Of a stretch of DNA of 64,000 nt, positions 7,773 to 18,552 are shown in pieces; within the stretch, counting starts at the first letter, position 1; each line of letters starts with the position of its first letter. The position numbers and the translations under genes were made by a program. Source of the DNA: Tetrapisispora phaffii CBS 4417 (Eukaryota; Ascomycota; Saccharomycetes; Saccharomycetales; Saccharomycetaceae); contig NC_016535.1 of NCBI RefSeq assembly GCF_000236905.1, positions 62,001 to 126,000 of the forward strand, written 5' to 3'. The notes beneath the pieces were generated by a model, which saw only the letters and a program-made list of their open reading frames with translations, ran no database searches and was not told the origin of the DNA.

Positions 7773-10700
7773 ATGGTAAACGAAGATGCTCGCAGGAGAT
7801 CTAGAGCCTCAGAAGAGATTCACGGTGAAGTGAAACGTGGTAAGTTAGCAGATAATAAACATCGCAATGGGCTTGACCCAGAGACTGTGCTTGCTGAAAG
7901 AATGCGACATTACGGTCTTGATTACGTGGAAGATGCCGAAGAGCATAGTAAGAATGTGTTTGATAAGTCGTCGAAATGGTTCAGTAGAGACGTCAAGCCA
8001 AAGTTCCCAATTGATGAATGCCTTCCGTACAAGATTGAGTCACACTTGGAGCAGGCCAAGTATGTATGTCATATTTTGATTAACCTTTATGTGGCTATCA
8101 ATTCAAAGGATATCCAAGGTTTGATTTCCATCTCAACTCAGGACTTTGCAGAATTGAAACAGGACATTCAGTCATATGGGGTAGAAAATGGTGTTGTAGA
8201 TACAGATATGTTGAATTCTGACATTGCTGATTTTGACGAAGGTGAGTACATGGAGGAGCAAATTGATGAAAACGAGTACATTGATCTTGCAGGTCCTGAT
8301 TTTAATGCCATAGGTAAGATTACAAGTGCCTCTGCCACCATAGTCAATGTTAACTATTGGACCAATGAATTGAAAAATTGCATGCATATTGACTTTCCCT
8401 TGGCATTGAGGAAGAAACTGGCTTCTGTTTACTATTATTTATCGTTGGTTCAAGGACAAAAGATTTATAGACAGATGCATGTTGAAATGTTCGAACAATT
8501 AGTCAGCAAAGATGATGACGGTACAAACTTCACCGACTTATTGATAAAAGACGGTTTAGTATTGGACTACTCTCTCCTGTTTGACTACTTATCAGAATTT
8601 TTACCTTATCCAGACTCAGATTATGTTCGTCATGATATTAACTCCAAAGATGACTTGCAATTGTTTAGATTACTGCTCAAATTAGCACATCAAGCAAAAC
8701 CTTTCTTTAATGAAAAGGATACAAAACTGATGACAAGAGTGATGGATAGTTTCATGTCAAGTTTGGCTCCTTCAACAATGTCAACTGTGCTTCCAATGAT
8801 CACATCTTTCGTACCATACCATTATCATAAAGATGCAAAAATTCTAGATTATTTTCCACTCTTCTTTAGTTTATGGAGTTCAGTAAGTGCAAATATTGCA
8901 ATTGATACACATATGTATGATTTTGTAGGAAACATTTCTGAAGATGTACATTCTAAATTATTAAAAAATGATGATAGAATAAATGATGTTGAATTTACAA
9001 AATTTGGTGTATTTACAGCTTCTCAACTCACCTTTTTGTTTAATAGAGTACAAGGACATTTGAGAACTGATGGACAAATACATTCTTATTCAAGGACAGT
9101 CAGACCATTTGTTTACTGTATCAATGGTTCTTCACATTCAGAATATTTTGCTAAATTATCAAGTTTAGTGAATTCAATTGAAACTTTTGTTCATCCATCA
9201 AATAGTGGTTATTGGACAAAGACCATCGCTAAATTTATTCATGGTTTCATTAAAATGTATCATAAGAGATATACATTTGAAAAATATATATCAAGTAAAA
9301 GCTCCAATGACTTTAGGTTAACAGATGAATGTCACGCTAAAATAGTTGATACTTTCGTTGATATATTGATAACAGGATCTCAAAGTAAAGGTAGTGAAAT
9401 TGCAAACTATTATATATCATCATTTGCTTACCTTCTAGATCTAAACCCAACGAATAAGCAAAAGATATTCGATAAGATTTTAGGTGACTTATATGAAGCA
9501 TTAGGTGGCGAATATGTACATTCAAGACATAGGATCATATCATCTTTGAAACAATTTACAAGAATAGTGAGATATATGGCTACTGATACCCTATATAGGG
9601 TCCATGTTACTAATATTTTATCTATGTTAGTGTCAAAAATGGATATAAACGATACTAATTTAACGAGTAATTTGATAAACGGTATAGTATCAACTGCATC
9701 TTTTATACCTTTTGCAAATATGATTAAAGATGATGAGTATTTGACTTTTGAATCACATACTTTACCTTTTATTGAACAACATTATTATTATATCAAATCA
9801 GAAGAAAACAATGGTCAATTTCAGTACGATCCAGAGATTTTGCACAATGCATTTAGGGCATCTACGACTATTTTTGAAAATATTGCAAGAGAATATATTG
9901 ACAAGTTATTTCAATTCATATCTGTTGATCTAGAAGATGGTTTCATTTCTAAAATAAACAATACTACTATGCTTATGCAAGAATCTATGGACGACAAAAT
10001 ATTTGCATATTATTCCAAGAAACTTTTAACTTCATTCTGGGAAAATGATCTAATAGTTGAGTCAAATCCAAATTATGAATTATTGACGATTCCTTTAGCA
10101 GCTTTGGTTAAAAGAGATCCAACCTTATGTCAATCTATATTTAAAAATTTAGCATTCAACATTAGAAACCAAATTGAAAAAGGTGCAGGTTCTATTAGAA
10201 GCACATCAGAAATCCAACAAAGAGATTACAGATTAGTTCTCTATTTAACCGCAATGAACGATGTTATTAGACAATCATATTCTACCGTTTTGAGTTTTCA
10301 TAAAGAATTATTTGATTTTATGACATACATTTACGATAATATCACCAATCCTCCGATTGATATTATAACATCTATTCTAAGTCACAGTGTGCTTGCAACT
10401 TTGACTACCACTGAAGTTGTAAATTCACCTTTGTTTGCCAAGGATTGTAAAGTGTCATTGGAAGATCGTTGGGGAGGTATGCAATTTGACGACTCCAAAT
10501 TCAATAAAGATAACTTAAAATTTGATTGGCACGTATCTACCCAGGAAGAAGTTGCAGTTGCAATTGAATTCTTAGAGAACATATTTAAATATTGCAAAGA
10601 AAATACTTTGAAAACACTAGAGAGTGGTGAAACTGGCTCTTTTTTCGTTGATAAAATACAAAAATATGTTTTGATTATGACACATACATTATCAGGTGCA

Positions 10701-13700
10701 AGTTTGCTATTTGATCCTGATTTCAACCAACAACTTATTAAACTAAATCATGATTTAAAAACTAAAGATATGTCATCATACAAAGAAATTTTCTCATCTA
10801 TGATGAGTTTGAATTTCAATCAAAGTTATTTAGATGAATTTGAAAAAGAATCAAGTAGCACACCAAGTACTCTAAATTCAGAAGATGCTGTAGAAATGAA
10901 AGCTAGTTCAACGGATGAATTAGTTACTGAAGGGGAGATAGATGAACTTGCTGTTCAATCATTTGAAAATACACCAATCCCGGGAGCAACTTCCTCTAGT
11001 GGTGAAGAAACTGCAGTCTTTAGAGAAATAGATATATTTGCTTGTAATTATTTCTTTGGAGTAACTACAGAGGAAAAGTTTAACAATCCAAGATATTTAC
11101 ATGTTCACCATATTAGGAATGAAATTGGTTTGTTTTTCCATAAACTATTTACATATTTATCTAAAAATTTTGAAGATAACACTATGATATTTCAAATTTT
11201 ATTACATGGTTTGAAAGTTTGGTTTACTGATGTTGGTCAAGAAGTTATCTTTAATGAAGATCAAACTGCTAAGTTAGATTTAGAATTTTTGGAAAATATT
11301 CAAACATTATCTCATCTTGTGGAACCATTTACAAGAACTGCTTTATCTGTAAAAGCTGATAATTATCACCAGAGTAGAGTTTATTTACATTCCACAATTA
11401 GAAAACCTTCTTTGTTAGAGAGGCGCTTGTTAAATGATATTGTTGTGTTGGCTGCATCAGTTTATCCTGACGTTAGTAAACCAGCACAAGGTACTTTGGT
11501 GCATTGTATGAAACAGTTGTTTGGTTCTTACCTTTATGTTATTGAATTGATTATTAGAAAATTAAATGAATGTATTAAATCGAACTCTTATATGGAAATT
11601 GAAGTCGTACTATCTATATTAATGATTAAGAAGATTCACAGAAGGTTAATGTCCGACTACAATAATCAAGAACAGATCATAATATTATTGATTCAATGTT
11701 GTGGTATTCATGAAATGGATATAGCATTGTATGCAGAGAAGATTTTGAATGATATTGTTACTGGTTTAAAGATTCCATCAAGTGTCTGTGTTATTGATGA
11801 AAATGCTAAGAAAAACATTTCACCTTCTGATAATTTAATTGATACTCAGGTTTCATTAATTGAGAAAGCAAAGAATAACAAAAGAAAGTTATATTTATCT
11901 AGATTATCTAAAATTAAAGATAAACTATACACGGAACTAAAAAAAGATCCAGAAGGGAATTGGAAAGTATCGATGTTTATTGTACGTTTCATCTCTAAGT
12001 TAGAAGCTAGTTTAGAATTTCAATCTGATGTAAAATCATTAGAGATCATATTTGAACAGATTCAAACCAAGCACCCAATGTTGATTCAATTAGGTATTAA
12101 ATGTCTATTAGGAATTTTCAATAAAATTCTATCGCTGTCTGACTACAAATATGACATAACTAGAGCTTATGTCAGTAATTTTGATCCAGCATCTGTTAAT
12201 AAAATAGATACATCTCAAACTTCATTTAATAAGACCTTCCAAACAGAAATGAATAAATTTGAGAATCCAAGTTATTTTATCGACTCAAGACCATTCGTTG
12301 GTTGGTTATGTTGGGGTAGTCCAATGAAAGTACTTCAAACTCGTCAAGTCGACTTAGTTTTACAAAATTATGAACAAGATATGTTAATTAAGTTTTCTAA
12401 CTCTGTTACAAAAGAGTTCTTAAAAGAATTAGTATCAAATTTTGTTAAGGATAATGAAACGAAAAGTATTTTTAGCAGTGGAAATGTCTCTTTCTATATG
12501 TTAGTAGTATATGCATGTTCGCAAGAACATTGCGAATATGATATTGATTTCTTATTTGAATTATGTGAAGAGACTTATGATAAGTATGATAAAGCAAGTA
12601 TGATTATGTCTGTTGAGATATTTTCTGGTTTAATTTGTGGTATCAAATATTTGGATGAGAGACGTGTTGGCGAAGTTGATAAATTTGTTGATAGATTCTT
12701 AGAGAAATGTTTATTTAATGAATTAAATCAAGACGGTTTTGAAATATGGGGCACAATATGTTGGTGGCTACCAACTGTTGTTGATTGTAGAAGATGTCCA
12801 GCAATGTATAAGAGGTTTTCTGATATTAGCAGCATTATTGAAATGAGCAATGAAGACGTTAGTAATCAGGTGTCTAGAATCAATATGTTCCGCAACTTAT
12901 TAATGGGCATTGAATACAAATCTCCTAACACTTCGCCTGTTTTAGAATTATTGAAATTTGACAACCAACATGAGCCAATAAGAGAAGTGTCAGCTAAATT
13001 GTTGAGTACGATCATTCAGAATCGAAGTGCTCCAAATTATGTATCTAGTGAGGAAGTTATCAAAGCCCAGAGTGAGAACAGCAGTGGTCTTGGGATCCCT
13101 ATTAAAAGGATGCCACCTAAGATTGGAGAATACATTGCAGCCCAATTTGCAATGATCAAAGAAGAGTCATTGAAGGTTACAGAAATGACTCCGCAAGAGA
13201 TTCTAAAGTCTAGGTACTATTTCATGGCGTCTTCTATGTACTTCCTGTTGAGTGAACTGGGAAGAGGGCCTAACAAAATTCTTTTGGTTCCTTATATTGT
13301 TGAGTACGTCATGCCATTTTTAATGGACCTTACAACTCACAAGGACATGTGCAAGATCAGTGGTTTGGACCCTGCCAAGTTATACGTATCAATCGCCTAC
13401 ATGCCTATCCCAAGAGCGTACATCTCTGATATCATCAATTTGATCTGTGACGACTCTGTTGTTGCCTCGTCGTTCCAAAAACAGTTGCAAATGAGTTTGA
13501 TCCAGCATTTCTTGTCGTCGCAACTTCTGCAACTGACCGAAACTGAGAAGAGCATGATTTTGGAGGAGATCATTACGAACCTGTACAACTCGCAGTACAT
13601 CGAGGTGCGCATGAGAGCTGCAGAGGTGCTGTCTGATATAGTGCACAATTTTGGCGATGAACAACGATTAACGATGCTGATTGCGAGGTTCTCGAAAGAG

Positions 13701-14015
13701 CTGTGTGGCTTCTCGTGGGAGCCCGCCAGAGCATGTCGAAGACCGACGTCAAAGTCCACGGCAGTGTGGTCGGGCTGGGGGCCGATTGTCTCCGCATTCC
13801 CGTACGTGTTCCCATTGCCGAAGTGGATACCTGAACAATTGAGTGTCCTGGCTTCGTGGGCCAGGACCCATGGGATGGCAGGCATCGCTGCCAAGAACAC
13901 CATTTCCGAGTTCAAGAAGGTGCGCACCGACACCTGGCAGTTCGACCGCCAGGTGTTCAGTGGCGAGCAACTGGAAGACATGGAAGGAGCACTATGGCGC
14001 AGCTATTACGCCTAA
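7773..14015 (+). CDS. BLM10: Blm10, HEAT-repeat proteasome activator (PA200 family), internal frame disturbance
   Basis: Blm10/PA200 is a very large HEAT-like repeat protein that caps the 20S proteasome and opens its gate by docking its C-terminus into an alpha-ring pocket. The 2080-residue product (about 2143 in S. cerevisiae) ends in YYA, the expected hydrophobic-Tyr-X gate-opening tail, preceded by the conserved VSAFPYVFPLPKWIP and AAKNTISEFKKVRTDTW. Residues about 1984-2004 (13722-13783) do not match the family in this frame. The alternative +1-shifted frame there reads MSKTDVKVHGSVVGLGA, the expected conserved block, so the gene appears to carry a one-base loss near 13721-13727 and a compensating one-base gain near 13775-13784. 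Whether this is real or an assembly error is unknown. The central part is very AT-rich and the last 700 bases GC-rich. It lies between SMC1 and SEC4 as in S. cerevisiae. Confidence 0.95.
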   Translation: MVNEDARRRSRASEEIHGEVKRGKLADNKHRNGLDPETVLAERMRHYGLDYVEDAEEHSKNVFDKSSKWFSRDVKPKFPIDECLPYKIESHLEQAKYVCHILINLYVAINSKDIQGLISISTQDFAELKQDIQSYGVENGVVDTDMLNSDIADFDEGEYMEEQIDENEYIDLAGPDFNAIGKITSASATIVNVNYWTNELKNCMHIDFPLALRKKLASVYYYLSLVQGQKIYRQMHVEMFEQLVSKDDDGTNFTDLLIKDGLVLDYSLLFDYLSEFLPYPDSDYVRHDINSKDDLQLFRLLLKLAHQAKPFFNEKDTKLMTRVMDSFMSSLAPSTMSTVLPMITSFVPYHYHKDAKILDYFPLFFSLWSSVSANIAIDTHMYDFVGNISEDVHSKLLKNDDRINDVEFTKFGVFTASQLTFLFNRVQGHLRTDGQIHSYSRTVRPFVYCINGSSHSEYFAKLSSLVNSIETFVHPSNSGYWTKTIAKFIHGFIKMYHKRYTFEKYISSKSSNDFRLTDECHAKIVDTFVDILITGSQSKGSEIANYYISSFAYLLDLNPTNKQKIFDKILGDLYEALGGEYVHSRHRIISSLKQFTRIVRYMATDTLYRVHVTNILSMLVSKMDINDTNLTSNLINGIVSTASFIPFANMIKDDEYLTFESHTLPFIEQHYYYIKSEENNGQFQYDPEILHNAFRASTTIFENIAREYIDKLFQFISVDLEDGFISKINNTTMLMQESMDDKIFAYYSKKLLTSFWENDLIVESNPNYELLTIPLAALVKRDPTLCQSIFKNLAFNIRNQIEKGAGSIRSTSEIQQRDYRLVLYLTAMNDVIRQSYSTVLSFHKELFDFMTYIYDNITNPPIDIITSILSHSVLATLTTTEVVNSPLFAKDCKVSLEDRWGGMQFDDSKFNKDNLKFDWHVSTQEEVAVAIEFLENIFKYCKENTLKTLESGETGSFFVDKIQKYVLIMTHTLSGASLLFDPDFNQQLIKLNHDLKTKDMSSYKEIFSSMMSLNFNQSYLDEFEKESSSTPSTLNSEDAVEMKASSTDELVTEGEIDELAVQSFENTPIPGATSSSGEETAVFREIDIFACNYFFGVTTEEKFNNPRYLHVHHIRNEIGLFFHKLFTYLSKNFEDNTMIFQILLHGLKVWFTDVGQEVIFNEDQTAKLDLEFLENIQTLSHLVEPFTRTALSVKADNYHQSRVYLHSTIRKPSLLERRLLNDIVVLAASVYPDVSKPAQGTLVHCMKQLFGSYLYVIELIIRKLNECIKSNSYMEIEVVLSILMIKKIHRRLMSDYNNQEQIIILLIQCCGIHEMDIALYAEKILNDIVTGLKIPSSVCVIDENAKKNISPSDNLIDTQVSLIEKAKNNKRKLYLSRLSKIKDKLYTELKKDPEGNWKVSMFIVRFISKLEASLEFQSDVKSLEIIFEQIQTKHPMLIQLGIKCLLGIFNKILSLSDYKYDITRAYVSNFDPASVNKIDTSQTSFNKTFQTEMNKFENPSYFIDSRPFVGWLCWGSPMKVLQTRQVDLVLQNYEQDMLIKFSNSVTKEFLKELVSNFVKDNETKSIFSSGNVSFYMLVVYACSQEHCEYDIDFLFELCEETYDKYDKASMIMSVEIFSGLICGIKYLDERRVGEVDKFVDRFLEKCLFNELNQDGFEIWGTICWWLPTVVDCRRCPAMYKRFSDISSIIEMSNEDVSNQVSRINMFRNLLMGIEYKSPNTSPVLELLKFDNQHEPIREVSAKLLSTIIQNRSAPNYVSSEEVIKAQSENSSGLGIPIKRMPPKIGEYIAAQFAMIKEESLKVTEMTPQEILKSRYYFMASSMYFLLSELGRGPNKILLVPYIVEYVMPFLMDLTTHKDMCKISGLDPAKLYVSIAYMPIPRAYISDIINLICDDSVVASSFQKQLQMSLIQHFLSSQLLQLTETEKSMILEEIITNLYNSQYIEVRMRAAEVLSDIVHNFGDEQRLTMLIARFSKELCGFSWEPARACRRPTSKSTAVWSGWGPIVSAFPYVFPLPKWIPEQLSVLASWARTHGMAGIAAKNTISEFKKVRTDTWQFDRQVFSGEQLEDMEGALWRSYYA

Positions 14016-14378
14016 CCGTCGCAAGAGCACCACCTGGCAGGGCCCCATCGCCAGCCCAAGCCGGTTGTGCTGCGTCGCAGTCACCCGGCCGTGCGTTGCG
14101 GCTCAAAATTTTTTAAAAATTCGCAAAACGACAAACGAAATAAGGAAAGGTGGTTTTTAATGAATAAGTAACTGGTAAATAGAGATATAAGAGAAGATAG
14201 AAGTGAGATTTATTGTCTATAGCATTTGTTTACATGGGCAGTCATATTGTGCTTATCAGTGAGGCTTGAGAGAGAGGCAAATATACATTTGTTTCTTTAT
14301 TTAAACTAGCGAAGTTCCTTCAGTAAGCGAGGAAGACATAGGCACGGATTTGAGGATAAGGATTATTTAATTACAAAG
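14016..14378. other. BLM10-SEC4 intergenic region
   Basis: 363 bases: the first 85 are GC-rich like the end of BLM10, the rest AT-rich and presumably the SEC4 promoter. I see no gene or strong motif. The S. cerevisiae neighbour VTC2 lies beyond SEC4 and is not found in this window. Confidence 0.5.
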
Positions 14379-15023
14379 ATGTCAGGGCTAAGATCTGTTT
14401 CTGGGTCTACGAATGGGAAGAACTACGATTCTATTATGAAGATTCTGTTGATTGGTGATTCTGGTGTTGGGAAGTCGTGTTTGCTGGTCCGTTTTGTGGA
14501 TGACAAGTTCAATCCCTCCTTCATCACGACGATTGGTATTGATTTCAAGATTAAGACGGTGGAGATTAACGGCAGGAAGATCAAGCTGCAGCTGTGGGAT
14601 ACAGCTGGCCAAGAGAGATTCAGAACCATCACGACGGCGTACTACCGTGGTGCGATGGGGATCATTCTTGTGTATGATGTCACTGATGAAAAGACGTTTG
14701 CCAACATCAGACAGTGGTTCAAGACGGTCACGGAACATGCTAACGACGATGCACAACTATTGCTTGTTGGTAACAAGAGCGACATGGAGACAAGGACGGT
14801 GACACACGAGCAAGGGGATGAGCTTTCGAGAGAGCTTGGTATACCTTTTGTCGAGGCAAGTGCTAAGAACGACGATAATGTCAATGAAATATTCTTCACG
14901 TTGGCAAAGCTGATCCAGGAGAAAATTGACAGCAACCAGATTGCAACCGGCGGCAACGCAAAGGACTCTAATATCAACATCAACTCCAGCGGGGGCAGTG
15001 GTTCCAAATCGAACTGTTGTTAA
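14379..15023 (+). CDS. SEC4: Sec4, Rab GTPase of exocytosis
   Basis: Sec4 is the Rab GTPase that delivers secretory vesicles to the bud by acting on the exocyst through Sec15. The 214-residue protein shows G1 GDSGVGKS (26-33), effector region [12 protein letters not shown] (50-61), [19 protein letters not shown] (from 74), NKSD, the EASAKND G5 loop, and the C-terminal Cys-Cys pair (213-214) for double geranylgeranylation. Length and sequence are almost identical to S. cerevisiae Sec4 (215 residues); only the tail before the cysteines varies. The start [10 protein letters not shown] matches the known N-terminus. Codon use is GC-rich and biased, in line with high expression. In S. cerevisiae SEC4 (YFL005W) also follows BLM10 (YFL007W). 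Confidence 0.98.
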   Translation: MSGLRSVSGSTNGKNYDSIMKILLIGDSGVGKSCLLVRFVDDKFNPSFITTIGIDFKIKTVEINGRKIKLQLWDTAGQERFRTITTAYYRGAMGIILVYDVTDEKTFANIRQWFKTVTEHANDDAQLLLVGNKSDMETRTVTHEQGDELSRELGIPFVEASAKNDDNVNEIFFTLAKLIQEKIDSNQIATGGNAKDSNININSSGGSGSKSNCC

Positions 15024-15472
15024 GCAGTGGCGGACCCTCGCACACACGCCCTTCCTCCCCCTTCCCCCTACTCACACAAGGGCAAGGCCACTGTCAATGA
15101 GTTAATAAATACAATTAAGAAAAAAAAACAAGCTCCAACGAAACTACCTTATCTATCCTATATTTCAATTAATAAAGATGTGGACAGAGAGCTTTGCTCA
15201 TGTAACCACTTTCACAATATACACAATTATCGGTAGATTACTATTAGTATTGAACCATGTATATTATATATTATTTAGAGAAAATAAAATAAATCGAATT
15301 TAAAACAACTCTTGTTTCAATCTGATTCTTTAGCTTTGTTGTTATTTTTGAGCAGATTGCCAATATTGATTTTTGAAAAATTCATAATCACCATTTAAGA
15401 ATCGTTAATTGCTTGGATTAACGATTACAGTTGGTCTTACATGGTATAATAAGCATCGACAGTGAACCGATT
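15024..15472. other. SEC4-ULP1 intergenic region
   Basis: 449 bases, AT-rich after a short CT-rich start downstream of SEC4. A two-codon upstream frame ATG-GTA-TAA at 15441-15449 precedes the ULP1 start by 23 bases. No other gene or clear motif is seen. Confidence 0.5.
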
Positions 15473-17224
15473 ATGAACCATTCAACCATCGAGAGGGCCA
15501 GTAGTGTCTCTTCTTACTATAATCCATCATTTTCCAAGATTTTTCTCATTAATAGTCAAGATGTTCGAAACCATCAACGGAGTCGGATCTCGAGGTATAG
15601 TCGTTACAGTGCACGCCAAAGACCCCAATCATCGTCGTACGAATACAATACTGCTTCTGAGATTGCTGAGGATTTAAAAGTGTCTTTCAAGGCAGCTGGA
15701 AAGTACTTTTGGAGGAAACTGCACGCCAGGTACGGCTCAAACACACGACAACAACAGCAGCAGCAGACACAAAAGAGGGAGTGCCTTGCTGAAGATTTAG
15801 ATGCTGCTGATAGCACCTTTGGAGGCTCGAAGAGACCTATGTCTGTTTCGCATGTTTATTATATATCAAGTAAACGCAGAAAGTTGGATAGTCCAAACGT
15901 TCAGGATAACATAGGCGCTCACTCTTTGCCCACGTACTTGTCCATCGACGTTGTTGATAGTAGCAGAAAGGACTCGTCGGCAGGAATCGGTTCAAAAGAT
16001 CCATTCAAGTGGGCAACATGGTCAGTATGTTCAAATCAGGACAAAAATTGTAACACTAAACACAACTACGCAACCTCAAACTATGGTTCAGCATTTATAT
16101 CCAATAAACATAGCTCGGAGCCAAATCAAGCAGTCAATCCTGAGGATCCAATTGAAAAGAAAGAGTTTGCTGACTGTTTAAAGACCATATATGAAGGAAA
16201 GAACTTGGTGCGGAGTTTTGACTCTGCAAAGGAGGATATCATGAAGGATTTGTCTCTCTCAAACATAGGCAACCACTTGAATTCAACAACATCCTTCAAG
16301 TTAAGAATTGCTGGCTTGACAAAACAATTAAAAGATATAATAGTTCAGAACCAAGATAAGGAACCTATAGATGATCTGATTGTCGTTAAAGAAAGAAAGA
16401 TAAGCCCTTTAGAAAAGAAACGTAACGAGTTTTATAGACACGTCGGTGACGTTAATAAAGCATTGCTTGACTATAAGAAATACACCAAATCATATGCAGA
16501 TTTACTGAAGAAACAAAGAGAGGCCAGGAAAGCATATTTATCCAAGAAATCTCAACAAGATTTGATTCCATCAATATCAGCTTCAGACCTAAATGAAATC
16601 CAGCAAGCATTTAATGCGAATGATAATAAACTACTATCCAAGGGAAACAACTTAGAAGTTTATGTTCGTGATTTAATCACACTTAGACCTGGTGCTTGGC
16701 TAAATGATACAATTATTGAGTTTTTTATGCAAACTATTGAAGCAAATGATGAAGCTTGTGTGGCTTTTAATTCATTCTTCTATACAACATTGTCTGATAG
16801 GGGATATCCAGGTGTCAGAAGATGGTTGAAGAGAAAGAAGAAGAATATTGACAATTTGGATAAAATATTTGTACCAGTTAATTTAAATAGATCACATTGG
16901 GCTCTTTGTATGATCGATCTTAAGAATAAAAGAATTATTTACGTGGATTCTTTATCTAATGGTCCAAATGCTACAAGTTTTGCTATATTAAGTGACTTAC
17001 AACATTTTGTATGGGAGGCAAGTGAACATAAATATGGTAAAGATTTCGAACTTGTCAATGCAGATTGTCCACAGCAACCTAATGGTTTTGATTGCGGTGT
17101 TTTTGTTTGTATGAATGCATTTTATTTGGAAAATCACTCCGAATTAACCTATAAGCCTTCAGATGCATCAAGAATGAGGCTCCATATTGCTAATTTGATA
17201 TTACATTCTGTCGATAAAAAATAG
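15473..17224 (+). CDS. ULP1: Ulp1, SUMO-specific cysteine protease
   Basis: Ulp1 processes the SUMO precursor Smt3 and removes SUMO from proteins at the nuclear pore. From the ATG at 15473 the product has 583 residues (621 in S. cerevisiae): a poorly conserved N-terminal half that in yeast binds karyopherins, a charged coiled region (about 300-370), and a C-terminal C48 protease domain. The catalytic triad is visible: H475 in NRSHWALCMID, D492 in IIYVDSLSNGPNA, C541 in QQPNGFDCGVFVCMN, with the oxyanion Gln in DCPQQ. Frame continues upstream to a TTG, but ATG-led MNHSTIERASS is the plausible start. The gene faces SEC4-to-CEN here; ULP1 (YPL020C) points the other way in S. cerevisiae, so a small local inversion is possible. 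Confidence 0.96.
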   Translation: MNHSTIERASSVSSYYNPSFSKIFLINSQDVRNHQRSRISRYSRYSARQRPQSSSYEYNTASEIAEDLKVSFKAAGKYFWRKLHARYGSNTRQQQQQQTQKRECLAEDLDAADSTFGGSKRPMSVSHVYYISSKRRKLDSPNVQDNIGAHSLPTYLSIDVVDSSRKDSSAGIGSKDPFKWATWSVCSNQDKNCNTKHNYATSNYGSAFISNKHSSEPNQAVNPEDPIEKKEFADCLKTIYEGKNLVRSFDSAKEDIMKDLSLSNIGNHLNSTTSFKLRIAGLTKQLKDIIVQNQDKEPIDDLIVVKERKISPLEKKRNEFYRHVGDVNKALLDYKKYTKSYADLLKKQREARKAYLSKKSQQDLIPSISASDLNEIQQAFNANDNKLLSKGNNLEVYVRDLITLRPGAWLNDTIIEFFMQTIEANDEACVAFNSFFYTTLSDRGYPGVRRWLKRKKKNIDNLDKIFVPVNLNRSHWALCMIDLKNKRIIYVDSLSNGPNATSFAILSDLQHFVWEASEHKYGKDFELVNADCPQQPNGFDCGVFVCMNAFYLENHSELTYKPSDASRMRLHIANLILHSVDKK

Positions 17225-17296
17225 CAATAATCTGGTTTCATCATATAAATATATTTAGATTCCAATAAATAACAATAATTTAATCAATATTTAAAT

Positions 17297-18316
17297 CTAT
17301 TTAGCTTTCTGTTTACCAAGTTCCTGAACTTTAATTTCAATTTCCTTTATATTTGTTTCCTTTTGGAGCTCTTTAGTGACCATTACTTCTTCTTTAGTTT
17401 TCCTTATATCCAAGTTTTCTATTTCATTTATCAATTCATCTATTTTATCTTCAGTCACTATTAGATCATTGAATTCTTTAGACCACCCCAAATGTTCCAT
17501 TAATTCAGTTGCTAGTTCATCCAAGTCACCAGTTAATAAGAAATCAGATTTTCTAGGGTGTTTAGAAAAATCTCCAACGGTATTTTTATTCATTAAACCT
17601 CTCACGACAGTGTTGGGTACTTCAGTAGGCAAACTTGCAAATGGATAAACAGCCAATGATGTTCCAGCAACAATAACTACCACTTCAGAACCATTTTTCG
17701 AAGATTGTTGCATCGTCTCTAAATCTTGAGCCCAAGTATCAAAGAATCTCTTTGGAAGATCTTCTCCAAAGAATACGATTTTAGGTTTGATAAAGCTTTG
17801 GCATTTTACACATGCAGCATAATCAAATTTCCCATCGATTTTGGAACATTCTTCTAGTCTGCTTTTAAATACCTCTTGGGGGTATTCTTCCCCACAACTA
17901 ATGCAATGATTATCAGCAAAACTTCCATGTGCCTCTACTATAAGTTCCGACCTTATACCAGCAAGTCTCTCTAGAGTATCGATGTTCTGCGTGTAGATTC
18001 TTTCCAACCTCTTCTTATCTTGGAATAACTTCATCATATAATGGAATTTCGAGGGCTTAAAATTTCCAGGGTACAATTCTTTTGCCAAAGTGTAGAACGG
18101 TTCAGGATTCTCTTCATAAAAATCAATATCAAACACAGCTTCAGCAAATGGAAGCTTCAACTTCGAAAGATTATGGTAAAGTCCAGTTTCAGGAGACCTA
18201 AAATCTGGGATACCACATGAAGTAGAGATACCTGCTCCTACCAAAAATATGACCTTAGATTTAGGAAATTCCTTGAAATAGGAAGCCAGAGATTCGACTG
18301 TGTTGCCAATTTTCAT
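17297..18316 (-). CDS. HST2: Hst2, cytoplasmic Sir2-family NAD-dependent deacetylase
   Basis: Hst2 is a mainly cytoplasmic sirtuin that removes acetyl groups from lysines, using NAD and releasing nicotinamide and O-acetyl-ADP-ribose. The 339-residue protein (357 in S. cerevisiae) has GAGIS (27-31), CGIPDFRS (34-41), TQNID (109-113), catalytic H130 in EAHGSF, and the zinc cysteines C138/C141 and C169/C172, followed by KIVFFGE and AGTSLAVYPFA of the Rossmann fold. The C-terminal 60 residues are Lys/Glu-rich, in the place of the S. cerevisiae tail with the export signal. It ends 72 bases from ULP1 in a convergent arrangement and is followed upstream by tRNA-Asn. The subfamily (HST2 versus SIR2/HST1) follows from short length and synteny with YPL015C. 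Confidence 0.94.
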   Translation of the reverse strand: MKIGNTVESLASYFKEFPKSKVIFLVGAGISTSCGIPDFRSPETGLYHNLSKLKLPFAEAVFDIDFYEENPEPFYTLAKELYPGNFKPSKFHYMMKLFQDKKRLERIYTQNIDTLERLAGIRSELIVEAHGSFADNHCISCGEEYPQEVFKSRLEECSKIDGKFDYAACVKCQSFIKPKIVFFGEDLPKRFFDTWAQDLETMQQSSKNGSEVVVIVAGTSLAVYPFASLPTEVPNTVVRGLMNKNTVGDFSKHPRKSDFLLTGDLDELATELMEHLGWSKEFNDLIVTEDKIDELINEIENLDIRKTKEEVMVTKELQKETNIKEIEIKVQELGKQKAK

Positions 18317-18552
18317 TTTATATAGTTCTCAATTACAGGCAATTAGTATAGTTTTAGGATCAACTATGCAATAATAACCAGAAGGAAAGTGAATGTATAT
18401 CTTACAGGTATGGCAGTTCCAGTATATATTCAAATCAAAAGGAACAGGCTGCTTGTAGTTCTTATAGGTGGTGGTATTAGTTGGTTAGTAAAGTGTGTTT
18501 TCATATATCTATTGTGATATTGTGATATTGTTATATGGAACAAAAAATATTT

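Noticed and set aside
15431..15472. Upstream extension of ULP1 from TTG
   Set aside because: Non-ATG start and no family similarity. The same reasoning was applied to CHL1 (18940), TFC8 (23318), NHP10 (50179), THI20 (59743), SNA2 (31067) and CIT3 (43345).
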